Shown here: piece after piece, positions 11,456 through 26,400 of the stretch | Layout of the letters: each line of letters begins with the position of its first letter | Position numbering within the stretch: the first letter of the stretch is position 1 | Source: Panonychus citri | Taxonomy: Eukaryota; Arthropoda; Arachnida; Trombidiformes; Tetranychidae | NCBI RefSeq assembly: GCF_014898815.1 | Contig: NW_026515546.1 | Span: 4,597,001 to 4,661,000, forward strand | Length of the DNA: 64,000 nucleotides | Direction: 5' to 3' | Program-made: the position numbers and the translations under genes | The notes under the pieces: generated by a model | Told to the model about the DNA's origin: nothing | Databases searched by the model: none | The model's input: the letters and a program-made list of their open reading frames with translations, nothing else

Positions 11456-14400
11456 TCAACTTAAGCTTGAGCTTGTTGTTATGTGATGATTGTGATTATT
11501 GCTTCGAGCTGTTGTTGATTGATAAGTTGATGATGGTGATGATGAGGATGAGGATGAGGATGATGTTGATGTTGGCCCGATGGGGGTTGAAGGTGTTGAT
11601 GGAGATGAAGTTGCTGTGGCCAATTTCAATGATTTCAGTGATTTAATTGATTTACTCAACTTGCTCAATGAAGAGGAAGTTACTGATGATGATGATGATG
11701 ATGATCGTGGTGATGATGTTGATGATAAGGTGATTACAGAATTGCTTGGATTGTGTTGATGGTGTGAAGATACTGAATATCTTGGAATAGGTTTTAAAGT
11801 GGTTGTACTTGGAGATGAAGATGAGACTAATGCTGATATTGAAGGTAATTTAGATTCTGAAGATGAGGTTAAAGATGATGAAGATGAAGATGATGATGAG
11901 GATGAGGAAGATGAGGATGAGGATGCTGAAGATGAAGATCCATCTGATCCAGTTTTAGCTTCCCTGGAAAGATGATAGAGAGAGAGAGAGAAACAATTAA
12001 TTGTTTTATTATTTAATATTTTTCTGCAATATATTAATCACAGGAAGAAAAATGGAGTAACAATTAAACAATTTGAATTGATGTAACAATTAACAATCTG
12101 ATTTGTAAATCAAATAGTTTCCTGTGTCCAGTTAATCAAATCAGAGAGCTGATTATTTAATTGAAATGGTAATCAACATAAATCATGTTGATTAACGTTA
12201 TTGTTTCTTGTGTATATTTCCGTTAATTATAATTTAACTTTTCCTCTTCCCAACAATCAAGGTGTTGTCTCATATCACCAGGTTAATTAGTTGATTGTTG
12301 TCTCAAAATGCTAATAATAAATGATTTAATTTCATGTCGTTTTGTTTTAATCATTAACTAAATATGAATTACGATTAATATATAAATAGTTTGTCAACCG
12401 ATTAAATTGTTTGTAATTGAAGCAAAAAAAAATTAAGAAAATTATTTTTTTCTTTACTATTTAATTGTTTCATTTATTCAATTTGGATATTTAATCACGT
12501 TGGGTACGTGTAACTTTTAGTTAATCATGTTAATCATTTTGCTAATTGTTGATTAACGAAACATCCGCACGTCCATAAGGTTTTTACAACCAAAAATATA
12601 GTTTATTATGTGAATCAAACAATTAGTTAATTGTTGGAATATTTTTGAAAGTGAATTAAAAATGTTTGATACAATTAAGCCTTAGATAATTCTGATAATT
12701 AAGCTACTCACAACAATTAGTTTTAATTTAGTTTAATATTTATATGAATATTTTGTATCACTATTAAAAAAACAATGAGACAACAATTTAACTTTTTTTG
12801 GTTAATCAACAAGAAAAATAAAAGTTACAATTAATTGTAACGTTGAAAATAATAACCGATTCAAGTTGATTAACTAACAATCAGCTATTATTATCTATGT
12901 TATTATATATTGTAACTAATTAATCACAATTAATAATTTAAATGTTGATCTTGTAGTAGATTTGGGAGTTTGTTAATTGTGGTGGTTAGTTAATTGTTAA
13001 CTTTAACAGTTATTACAATTAATATTTACAATTGTTTGATTACTTTCAAAGTTTCTGGTTAATCATAATGTTTGAAATTGAGGTTATCATTTGACACAAT
13101 CAAAGATAAACAATTTAACAAAATTAAGGATGAAATTACAGAAAACAAAAGCAATTTAATAAAATTTATATGTATCAGAATGTTTATAACAATTTAGCCA
13201 ACAATTTAACAATAAGATCAACACAATCAACAGTAACAATTAAGCTTTTTTGTCAACTAATCAGTTTTCAATCAGGTTTGAATAATATTATTCATGATAA
13301 CTCATTAGTTAAGGATATGAATTAGATTTATTCATTCATATCTTTCATTTAAATCATGATAATTATTCAGTTGCAACAATCAAATATCAATAAAATAATT
13401 TGTTGATTGTAATATTATAACAATCAAGAGATTATAAATGTTAATTGGTCAACAACAACAACATTGATACGTTTTGGTTGGTCAAAGATATTATTGATTG
13501 TCCATTGATTACTTTTCAATAATTTAGACTGTAATGTTTACGATGATGATAATTATTGTTTACAATTGTCAGAAATTCAATTGTAGCCCTTATCATAATC
13601 AAGTTAATTTAGTTATCAAGATGATCATAAATGATTAGTGGTCAGTTTTCGGGAAGGAGGAAAATTATTTGATTATATCAAACATGATAAATTAAATCAA
13701 GGTTCAGGTTCATTTGGATAATTACATCAACATGAAAACTAATTTCATCTTCATCAGTATCAAGATGATGATGATGATGATAATCAAATGATGATGATGA
13801 TGAAACAATCAAGAGTCAACAGGTACGAAGAAAATTATTTAATGTAACCATTTATTTGATTGTCTATTAATAGTTTGATTATTGTTCTAATGTTTAATAA
13901 CAATAATAATGGATGATAATGAATAGTTAATTAGTGAATCAAGTACAACAATTAAGGTATTGAAGGGTAAAAGGGAGAGAGGATTTTGTGGGTGGGGTAA
14001 TGATGATAATTCATCATCATCATCATCATCATCATCTGGTACCATCTCAATGATGACGGTTGATTTATCATCGATTCTGATCATCGTCATGATTAGTTAA
14101 ATCATGTTAATCATTACCATTTATTAAAGGAGATCATAGATAAATAAACTTACGACAATCAATAAATAGCAACAATTACGATTCACAAAAACGCATCGAA
14201 ATCACGTACAATTTGATTGTTTAGTAATTTCCAATTGTTACAATAATAATTAGTTAACTGTTACATCAAAATTTTTTTCTATCCTCTTATTAACCATGAA
14301 TTGTGATGAAAAGTCATGATAACTGAATTAAATCATGATGATGATGTATTTATATCATTGTTATCTCATTTTTCCCGAAACTTTATTTTCCAGTTCGATG

Positions 14401-17400
14401 TGAACTTTTTTGTCCAAAAAGTTCTCAATTTTTATTTTCTTCTTGTGGTCAATCGTTTATTCTGATGACCATTACAATCAATTGTTATTATTTTATTTTA
14501 TTTTTCTTTTTTAATTTAGTTTTGTTTCGATTAATAATGAAAGCAAATTATTGTATTGGTTGTGATCTTGTTGTTGTTGATTGTTAATAAGTAAATTGTT
14601 TGTTTGAACAAATCAACGCAATCAAATCATTTCAAATATAAATAAATGCAAGTTAATTGTTGTTCAATTGGTCAACATGAGTGAGAGACAAACAATTTAA
14701 ATGGTCAAATTGGTTGTGAAATGTTTCAACTGGTTAACACTGTTGGTTGATTGTATTCATTGACAGGGAAAATGATTAACTATCATGTCTGACCATCGAT
14801 GAAAAAATGAGAGAGTTACTGAGTGACCCTTACAAGATAATGAACATTCATATAATCATAAGCAGAAAATTTTGATGAATTTTGATTTCATTTGAATCGT
14901 AATGTTGATGATGATGATTAACTGATTATCTTTGAAACTTACTGATAAAGCTGCTGAACTCTAACTCTTTGTTGTTCAACTAATTGTTTCTTATATTGTT
15001 CCTGTTTCTTTGATTGTTCATCTCGTTTCCTCTCCTTCCAAGCGCTAACTGGCGGTAATGACGATGAAGATACGGTACTGTAAGAGGCTTTAACACTGAC
15101 CGAAGGTCGTTTAGTTGTTCCAACTCCTCCTGACCCTTTGAAAATCCTAACACCATACGAGGCTAAATCTAAATCTCCCAAGGATGTTGGCACTGGACTT
15201 GATGAATCGGCTGGTGGTGATGATAATGATGATGACGATGAGCTGGTTGTTACATGATTACGAGCTGTGGTTGGCTGGTAGGTTGATGTAGCAACCAATT
15301 GTGTGGCTACACTTGATTTGGTTGATGGTTGATGTTGTTGGTGTTGTTGTTGAGCGGGTGACGATGATAAAGATGCAGATGATACTAGTGATGATGAAGA
15401 TAGACCAGAATTTTCTGGATAATAATGTAACGATGAAACTGTGTACCTTGTATCGGGTTTCAATGTTGTTGTCGTTGATGTTGTTGTTGTTGTACTAGTT
15501 GAAGGTGTTGGTATTGAAGGTACAGATTCTGATGGCAATGATGGAGACGATGAGGTCGAACCCGGCTTATTGGCCTCACGACGCGATTGCTGGTATGCTG
15601 AGGGTTTATATTTATATGCTAATTTGGTAAACTCGGGTCGTTGTTTCTTAAATAAACTGACCTTGCTTGCGACCGATTTCTCGGTGGAAGAACTCATTTC
15701 ACTTGAACCATCAGAGTTACTATTTTGATTGGATTGACTTTGATGATGATGATGCTGGTGGTGGTTTATTGTATTACGATTTCGAGCAGCCGATGAATAA
15801 GCTGAACCTGAAGCTAATCGAGTTGGTTGAGGTCGAGGTGTACCTGAAGGTTCAGTGCTCGAAGCTGTTGGTTTAAGAGTTACTGTTGTAATCGGATGAG
15901 ATGAAGTTGATTCTGGTAAATGAACTTTGGAAACGCTTGGTAATGATGAAGATGCCGGCGATTTCTCAGTAATCATTGTTGGTACCGATGTTTTCAATTC
16001 TTTGGTCACTTTGGTTGACCCTTTATTATACCGATTGAAAAGTGATACTTTATTTTGTTGCTGTTGTTGGTGTTGTTGTTGTTGGTGATTCTGGTGGTTT
16101 TGATGTTGTTGTTGTGGTTGTTGGGGTTGTTGAGGCTGATGATTAACTTTAGTTTCCTTATGATTAACATTAGCATTTGCTTGCTTTTTACTATCATAAT
16201 TAATCATTGGTGTGTTTATCTGTTCGGGTTCAGGGTAATAGGATTTACCAGAATCTGAACCATAATCTGAATCAACATTACCCGAATCGGTACCGTATCC
16301 ATTTGGATTATAAGCCGCTTCACCCAAATAAGGTCGCCCTGGATCTGAGCCACCATGGTTAATATAAATCTTTGTATTCTCATAATCATATGGATATTTC
16401 ATATTTGATTGTGGTGCATAACCATAATTTTTAGATTGTTGTTGTTCATCATAAACAATTTGTTTATTTCCTGTTGATTGTTTATTTGATCTTATCGGTG
16501 ATTGTGGTGATGAGTTATCATAATCGTCTTCGATTACTTCAAGTTTAAAGTTATTCTCCTTGTGATTAACTGAATTACTTGATTCTACTGGTCGACCACT
16601 ATTACCTTGAGATGTGGTTATATAATCGTTACCCTGATGATTACCCTTTGAATAAGTGTCTCCTTTTCCGTTTCCGAGTTTTAAATTGGAAACCATTTCA
16701 TGTTTAACGTAATGTTGATCATTTGGAGTATATTGATTTGATTCTTGGTAATCTTGTGATGAGGGTGAAGGTGAAGGTGAAGGTGTTACATGGTGAATAC
16801 GATGTTGATGAATAGTTAGTGAGGGTCTATAAATTTCAGAAATTGTTGAATAATTGACACCACCGGTTGATGAGGATGATTTTGAATTTGGGTCAGAGGG
16901 TAACTCTTTGGCATAAGGTGGCACCAATGAGCCATAATCAATTGATGCATCATGATGACCACTGACCATTGCTCCTGAACCGATACCATCATCATAACCA
17001 TCATCAGGATAATGGTCAATACTTGAATAATGATCGTACTTTTTACCATCAGAATGATAATCGTAACCTGATTGATGATGAGGATGATGAGCATAACCAT
17101 GATCACGACCATCGCCACCGCTATTTGAACCTCCATTTGATCCTCGTCCTCCTGAAATCATTTCTGAATGTCCACCTACATCCTCATAAATTTCGGGCTC
17201 TCTTTCCTTGTCCATATAAGCTGGACCTGAATCTGTTCCTTGTTCATATGAATTTGAACCATGATAGTTTGACGAACCCTTATAATAAGAATCATCATCC
17301 ATGTGAACAGATGAAGATGAAGGTGATGAATGTGGAGCATCAGAATAAGATGTATCATCACCACCACTGGAAGATGGATGATGTTGACTTGATGAATGTT

Positions 17401-20400
17401 GAGTTGGTTCAAGAGAGGAAGAAGATGATTTATCATGATAAGAATGACCTGGAACCTTTTCACGTTTGGGTGGACGTTTCGAAGTTCCTTTATGCATTGA
17501 TACCGGTCGATAATAATAATCTTTAGAATCATAATCTTTCGAATCATAATCTTTAGAATTTTTCTTCGAATATGCTTCATAAATTGGCGGTGAATCGTAT
17601 TCATTCAATTCATTTAAATCGATGGACAAAGGATTAAAATCACCAGTCTCATAAAAACCCGAAGTTCCCTTTAAATTTGGCCTGTCAAAGGTTTGAAGAT
17701 ATTTGGGCTGAGCTAGGAGTCGTTGTTTCAGATCATCTTCATAGGTCAATGAAGATAACGGAAAATGTGATTCTAGATTTAAACCACGATGATGGTGATG
17801 ACCATAATGTGGACTAAGTCCTAAACTCGAGGCTTGTCCGCTTGAGGCATAAGGTGAAAAGGTTGGTGAGGTTACCGAGGCAAAAGGTAAATGACTGTAA
17901 CCGGTGGTATCATATTGTCGGGTAAAAACTGGCCTTAAAGTTGTCCCCATATAAGATCCTTGGGTATATGGGCTTATCGAAGGTGTGTAACTTGGTGAAA
18001 GGAAAGTTGGTCCTAATGTTGAAGCTGCGGCAGTATAACCTTGTCCCATTCCTCCGCCGAAGACCAATTTATTTGGATTGGTTAGGAAGGTTAATGAATT
18101 AGGTCGAAGTCCGTTAAAAAGTCGAGGGAAAAGTGAAAATGATGGAGTACTAAAAGGAGATGAGAATCGATATTCGGGTTTGGTTAAACGTAATGAACGT
18201 TTACTTCGTGATGAATGTTTCTCTTGATTATGATAAGAGTCGTGATTAAATGTATCCGGTTCATGTTTAATCTCTCGTCGATTGTGAGAGTGTCCAGTTA
18301 GTGGTGCCGATGGAGCCCAACCATCTTTTCCTGATTCAATTGAGAAAAAAGGTTTAGGTCCACGAGAATAGTCAAAACTAACTGGTCCATTTGATGATCG
18401 ACGATTATATCCAACAATTGGCTCTAACATTGAGGTGGAAGCAAAACTTTCCTCCCATGAAGGTGAAAAATGTCGTCGATTTATTTTCTGAGTTGGTCTA
18501 TTGTTATTCATTGTTGATCCTTGTTGATAAATAGATGATGATTGTTCATTGGTCATCATGTTCAAAGGTGATCGACTTGATTGTTGACCAAAAAGTGACC
18601 CTGAATTCAAACCTTGTGATTGTGATAAACCTGGAAAATATATATATATAAATTGTCTCAATTAATATGAACATAAACATAATATTTGATGATTTAAGTT
18701 GTAATTAGATGATGATAGTTACCATTGTTTTGGAAAAAGTTTGAATATCCAGAGTTAATTGCTGACAATTGATCGTAGGGTGATGGATAGTTTAACGATG
18801 ATTTAGCGGTAATTTGTGGGAAAATATTCGATGGCCTGGGAAACGAAGCTGAGCTGAAAAACTTGCTTATCTGTGATAGAAATGGTATTCTTCGGGTTGA
18901 TTGTTGACTATTAGTATTTGATGGAGATGGTGTTTGATCAAACAACGAAGCGAATGAGACACTTTGATCATTACTTGAAGCCGAAGCGGCTAAATTTTCC
19001 GGTAACGATGAAGGTGAAGATCCTTTTGAATTGAACCATGGAAGACGTTGGAGAGATGAGACAATGGAAGAAGATGAGCTCGACTGAACCGGATTAGCAG
19101 GTCGTTTACCGATGGGCAATCGATATGCGTCCATTTGTCCTTGTTGTTGTTGTTGTTGTTGTTGTCCAAGTTTGTTTTTGTTTCCATCTAACGGTAATCC
19201 TGTAAGGTAAGAAATCAAATGATTAGTAAAGTTGTAATGATGATAATTTTTGAGGTAAAAGGTTAAACTGATATTTACCAGGAAGTGACTGAGGTTGGGA
19301 TAGAACCGATAACTTTGGAAGTCCGTAAAAATAGTCAGGATATTTGGCCTCATCTTCATCGAGTGTTATACTTGGCATAAGTGGATTACCCTGGACCATT
19401 TGTAATAACGATGAACTTGCTGCGGTCGACATCATGTTTGGTCCAACATTTGGTGTGACCACTGGTCCGGGTGACAGATTTGATAGAGATGCTGGTTTAC
19501 CTGAGATTGGAAATAGTGATGAAGATGATGATGAATGTCCTCCAATTGCATTGTTGCCAGATTGCTGCTGTTGTAAGTGTTGACCTTGTTGACCAACAAC
19601 ATGGTCAGTTAATGATTGATGTAATTGCTTACGAATCTGATCTTGTGCATATTGTTGCCTATTAAGAAAAAATAATTAAAACAAATCTCTCTTATTAGAA
19701 TACTTTAACAATCATTTGGGATACGAAACAGTTTTAAATTAACTGTTGTACGAATAATTTACTTTTAGAATTGAATAAGCTTCAAGTTTCCATCTTGTGG
19801 TAAATTAAAAAACTATTTTAAATTGTTTCGAATGCGAAATCACAATTTAATCTCCTGAATAGATTATCTCTTTTATCTGTTTTCTTTTTTATATTCTAAT
19901 AGTTGACTTGGTTCAGTTCTACATTTCGATATGCCAACTTACAGAATCGAACGATAGATTGTCGAGATTTGGACAACAACGAAAGTTCACTAGAAAAGCT
20001 AAGTAATATTCTCAATTAACGCTAATTGTAGATCTAAAAAAAAATGTATCAACCGATAAGTAAATTGAACCAAAAGATTGTGACTTTCTCTTGAATATAA
20101 ACTTTACGATTAGTTGAGTGTCTCATTGGAACCTTCGGAAAACCCTGAAGCTTAATGAATGGAGCATTAGACACATGGAGAAGTGAAAATTGTTACCTTA
20201 GTTTCTTGAAAAGTTGCTCTTTTTCAGAGACAAATTTATCTTGTAACTGTGAATTAGCTGTGGTCAATGTTGCCCTTTGACCACCAGGATGGAAAGAATC
20301 ATAGATTGGACTGTAAATCGGTACCTCGGCTTGAGAAAGAGCCGAATAATCAAAACCAAAAGGATCTCGATGTGAATTTGCTTTCTCAAGATTTAATTTC

Positions 20401-23400
20401 GCCATTTGAGCAAATTTAGCTGCTTGACTTTCCAGGAAAGCGGAGCTAACGGTCGGTGCCGATGATATCGATGATATGGAAGCAGATAACTGGCCTGGTG
20501 AGACTAGAAAACAAAGTTCAATTAGATGAGAATTCGTAATTTCGAAAAAAAAATTGATTGAATTTGTAGATTTTTCTTACCATTGGTTGATTGTGATAAA
20601 TGTGGACTTGTTGGTCGTTGTATATTATCATTGAATAAAGAATAGGTCGAATATTTTGTTGGTTTATTTACTCTCGATTTAGAATTTAGATTATTAGTTA
20701 TTCCATTGTTTCCATTTAAAGTGTTACTTTTACCACCGATGTTTCCGATAACCTTATTGCTATAAGCATCTTTGTCCATTGTTGTGGTCAATGGACGTGA
20801 ATAGTAGGCACTAGATGTCAATGGTGTTAATCTTTGAGCATTTTTCTGTGATGAACCTTTGGATGTCTTTTGACGATTAGAATTGAGGTAATTTAAGTCA
20901 ATGGGTTGAACCGTAATCTTGGTTAAAGGTTTAAGATCATTTCCATCATCAAGTGAATGATATTTTGATCGAGGTGGTGATGATATTGTCGATGGTTGAG
21001 AAGTCGGTAAACTTGTTGGTAATGGAGTTGTTGTTGAGACTGATGGTGTAAAAGATGAAGAAGAGGATGATGATGGTGATGAAGAGGAAGAGGAAGACAA
21101 AGATGGTGAAAAGCTGATGAAGACGATGATGAGGTTGGTGGTGAATATGCTGGTGTTAATGATGTTGAATAAGCTGGTCCAATTGATGAGCTTGTGGTCA
21201 TTGAAATTGGATGGTCAACTTTTCCTGAATTATCAGCAGCTTCAATTTCAAGAATTGGAGGAGCGACTGTTGAATATTTTCTTGGTCCTCCTGCTGGTGA
21301 ATTTTTATCCAAGAAAAAAGGCTTGAACCCACCAGAATTTGAATTATCTCGATTTGAGTCTTCATGAATATCGGGCATTGGTGATGAATAACCTCGAGAA
21401 ATTGGTGAACCATTTGAAATTGCGATATCTGGAATCGATTCTGTGGAAACAGTAGCTAAATCAACGTTCGACTTAGACGAAGAAGATGAAGTTTTGTATG
21501 AATGTTCAACTTCATTCGGTGGATCGGCAAACGAAGGTTTTTTACTCGTTTCTTGGACATCATGTGAATTTCCTCGATTCAAATCTTCTTCATCTGTTGA
21601 AGATGAAGATGAAGATGAAGATGAAGATGATGATGTTGGAAAATGACCATAAGGCCTTGGACCAGAATCAATTGGCTCAAATCCATAAGCTAAATCATGC
21701 TTATCAGCTGATGATAGTCCATCTCCTCTGTGAGGCCAATCAGGTAATGAATATGAAGATGATGATGATAATGATGATGTTGGTGTGTTGGTGGTTGTGC
21801 TTGTGATGGTCATTGGTGTAAATGGATTCTCAGTAGTTGAACCTAAAACTGTAATCAATTCACTGTCAATTGGTGTTGATTCTTGATGATGGTGATGATG
21901 ATTATCTTTTGCACTTGAATCGTTATTTTCAGTTGAATTTAATTTCGAGCAAAGTGAATCTCCTGGTTTATCATAATCGCAGGTCATTTGTTTCTGATTA
22001 AATTGAGATCGAGGTGGACATACAAAAGTAAATCTAAATCCATTTGTTTTACAATAATGAAAAACTTCACAATTAAAATCAGGATCAGCATAATAAGATT
22101 CAGCTCGACCCGAACAATTAAATTTAACTTTGGGTAATATTTTCTGTAATGGATCCTCTTTGTTTCCATTAGTACCACTGGTCAATGATGATGATGATGA
22201 TGACCCACTGGAATCATTTTCACCATTTGATTTGATTGAATCACCAGAATCACTATTCACATAATTGGGAGTAGTGGTCGATGAACCTGGATAATAATAA
22301 TGATTTGTGGTCGACGATGACCCAATACTGGACGTTGGTTCACTTGGATCAACATCGTCATGATAAACGGCAGTTGACGATTCGATATCATCCAAATGGA
22401 CACTTAACTATAATTACATTTAAGAATAAAGAAAAAATCAAGGTTAACAATTTGAGGAAAAAGGATTCTATCAATGATTAACCATAATAGAGAGAGAGAG
22501 ATAGAGAGAGTTACCAATTAGTCTTAACAATTAATTATCTAATCAGTTTCTGGTAATTTTCTGGTTTCTCTTTGATTTTTTTTTGTCAAAATCTTTCATG
22601 CTAACAATCAAATCTAATCAATGAGCGTTGAGATGATGATATCAGTATCCAGTTAAATGGAATTGATTAAAAGTAGAAGAAGAAAAAAAAAGTATTGATT
22701 TAATTGTTACTAAATTAAATGAAGTTTTAAGCACCAATGATCAAAAACGGATGAATAATCAAACGGATATATTGTCACACGCCAATTATCAGGTCACATA
22801 CTACAAACCAATATCCTCCATCTTTTACCGTTACTCTGTCTGTTGAGCTTGAAATTTTGTTTGTCTTTTTTTGTTCGCGTTATTGTTTACCTTTTCATCC
22901 TCATCCCAATCATCACCCTCATCATCAGTGAGTACAGGTAGTGCATTGGTGTATTTTTGTTATCATTTCATCTTAAAATAATTTCTGATGCTTTTGTTGT
23001 TGATTAGATTTGAGGAGAAAAAGTATTCACAAATTTATTGGTTCAATTGGTTTTCGAATCGATTTCGCTTTTTTCTCTCTCTCTCTCTCTCTCATTCTCT
23101 CTCTTATTCTGCTGTTAAAAACGTTAATTGTTCTTAAGGAAGTCACCTAATCCCTTTTTAGTAATATCTCTCTCATAATCCTTTGATCATCCTCATCACT
23201 TTTTGATGGATCTCTTAATTGGTGTGGACTTTACAAAAAGTAACAACAAATCAAACGGTACAATTGGATGGATGAAAAAAGTTCATACATGTTATCTGAG
23301 TGTTAACCTTGGTGATTATGATGATCATGATAGAAGAGGAAATGATTTATTAATCATCAATCTGGTGTGAAATTGCTACTCAGATAAATATAGATGGATA

Positions 23401-26400
23401 GTTATCATTAATCAGTAACAATCAAGTTAATCAAAGAAATAAAAAAGATTCGAGAAAGAGAGAGAGATTATTTTAGAAAAACTTTTTAGTTCTATTTGAT
23501 TATTTCGTTTCTGTTTTTTCATATTTTCTAATCAATCGGAATATTAATTGTAATTGGCTGTAGTTGTATTAGTTTGTATCATCAGTATCATATCACGATT
23601 AGTTAATGTGTTCAATCATCGCGATCAAACATCAATCAATTTCGGTTACATGATGATGATGAAAATAATAACATCGATTATCAAAGAAAAATAATACAAC
23701 AATTAGGTTGGGCAATTGTGAGAATTTAAATCAATTTATTTATTTTTTCTCTCTCTCTCTCTCTTTTTCCTGTTGTTTCAATCAATATATTGGAAGATAA
23801 TATTTATTTGTAATAATAATCATGATCAAATTTCAATCTAAATGATAATTGATCAGATTAGTTGATTTGATTCAGTCCAATGTGACTTCATTCAAACTGC
23901 TTCTGCATCATCATCATTCAAATTTTGAGAAACTTTTACAACAATTTCATCTGTAATCTCAATTGGTTACCGGGTTTTTTTTCTGATTACTAAATTGTTG
24001 ATGATAAACAGTTAATCAATGAGCAAAAGAGAGAGAGAGAGAGAGAGAGATGATGTTGATGATGATGATAACCAGAAAACCGTGATGATAATCTTATGAG
24101 AAAAGGCTTCAAAAGTAAATGAAAAAAATGGATTAAAACTGTTCAGTTTTCAAGGTGATGTTGATCATGAATTTGATCATGATGTTATTTTTTTCTCACT
24201 TTCCTGGATTTGCTTTTCATTATCATTATAATCATCACCCTCACCCGTCAATTAAACTGACCAGTAACAATAAACAACAACAAATGACCACAACAAAAAA
24301 TGATGTTGCTTTCATCATAATATAAGAACCATGGTTAAGATATAACTTTTTTTTTCTTTCTCAATATTATATAAACGATAACCTAAATCTCACAGGAAAT
24401 TTATTAGACTCTGAAGTGAAGTGATCTAAGTCAAAATTCAGGTACAAAGATAATGATGAACGATGATGATGATGATGATGATGCTGGTGATGGTGATGGT
24501 GATGAGTGAATTAAATCAAGAATGAGACCGAAACGTTGAGATGAGATGAGGAGGAGTGGAAGAGAGTGGGTAACCCATCAACTTTACCAATCATCATCTT
24601 CATCTTTACCTGTATTTTCTCTCTCTCTCTCTCTCTCTCTCGTTTAAATCATCATCATCATCTCACTTCATCCATCTCTTTCTCATGTATTATAAATGAT
24701 TTTAATCCTCTCGATATGAAACAATATCGCAATTGTATGCATATAATTAACGCTTCAATCAATATTATCAACTACCTGTGACCGGAAGATAAACTTTTTT
24801 TTTTGCCACAACAATTAATTGTGACAATATAATCATTTTGTGTTTAAGTTAAAGCAACTGTATAACAATAATGCATCAATAACAACAACAATTAACATTA
24901 CCAACATGCTTAATGAATGTTGATTATTTTGTATTCAAGGTCAACACGTTGAGACAATTTAAATTGATCATCAAAATGAGAAGAAGAAGAAAAAATATAA
25001 ATCATATCAACAGTTAATTGTTACAATTAGAATTTAATTCGTATTTGTTTTTTTTCCTCACTTGCATAATTGTTCAACTTTCAATCAGTTAATTGTTGTT
25101 GTTGGTATAAAAAAAACTTTTTGTGAGGGTATCGAGAAACTTTTGTCACAATCAATTACAATTCAAATTGTTACGTCTTATTATTATCACACCTTAAAGC
25201 TTGATCCAATAATCATTATAATGATTAATTGTTAATCGTCAGAATTAATCTCAATATTGATAACTGATTAATAATCAATTGGTGTAAACGATGAGCTATT
25301 TATTAGTTTTGTTCAATTGATGTTATTTTATCTCTCTCTCTAAATTGTTTTAATAACAATTTAATTTCAAATCGTTCATCATGATAATCGTAATGGTTTC
25401 AACTGATTTACTGATTGAAACGGAAAAAGTTTCTCTCCAAATTGAAAACAGAGCAAAAAGTTGATACTAATTTTCTGACGATCATGATGATTATTGTTAT
25501 TGTTTTTTAATGGAAACTTTTTTACTTCTTCTTCATTGATTGTTGTTTGTTGTTATTTGGTGATTTCTGCCGACTGTCAATCAAACAATTTAATCAAATC
25601 TAATTACATTAGATGATTACTTTAACTGTTGTGTTAACTGAACATTATGATGATACTTGATTGTGAGTAAAAATAAATATCCAATTTATGAACAACAACA
25701 ACAACAAACGGTAAACATTGAAGTTTAATTTGATTTGATTCGTTGACAGGACAGTTCATCGAGTGATCATCGAGACCTATTTATGTTTAATTCTTGCACT
25801 AATCATTAACAATTATCATTAGCACCATCAGACATTTGATAATAAACTTAGCACAATTAAATTAGATTTCCAAGTAGTAAAAAAAAGGTACATGATGAAA
25901 AAAAAAGGATTGATTGATTTTCATTGATCGACCTTTAATTGTCATTAAATGATCGAGAAGAAAATTTAATACAATTAACGGTCGAATCCGGTTTAAATTG
26001 TCAACCAATAACGAAAATGATTAACTTGCAATACGGTTAATTGTAGTAATTTAGAGAGCGAGGGAGGTAAATTCAATCACTGTGAGCAATATTTGGGCTA
26101 ATTGTTTATCTGAAAGATTTAATTATAATGAGTTGGGTCAAGATTATCTCTCAAGTGGTGATTAAAACGATTATCATTTAAAATAATAAATCTCTTTTTA
26201 ATCAACATCTCTATTATTAACCTAATCGTAACCATGCAAATGCTGAACCATTACAATTTACCGGTTAATTGACTTTCTAATCAATTGAAGATTAACCATT
26301 AAATTAAATCATCAGCCCTTGAAGTTTGATTAACCATTCAACAAACCCAATTGACAAAAACAAAAATCAAAATGATCAAATAATCAAATATTAAAATTAT

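Noticed and set aside
14939..18661. The 1,240-codon frame as a complete gene starting near 18661
   Set aside because: It is an internal exon (18630-14943). The codons before 18630 lie in the intron beyond an acceptor (TTTTCCAG), and the phases link it to exons on both sides.
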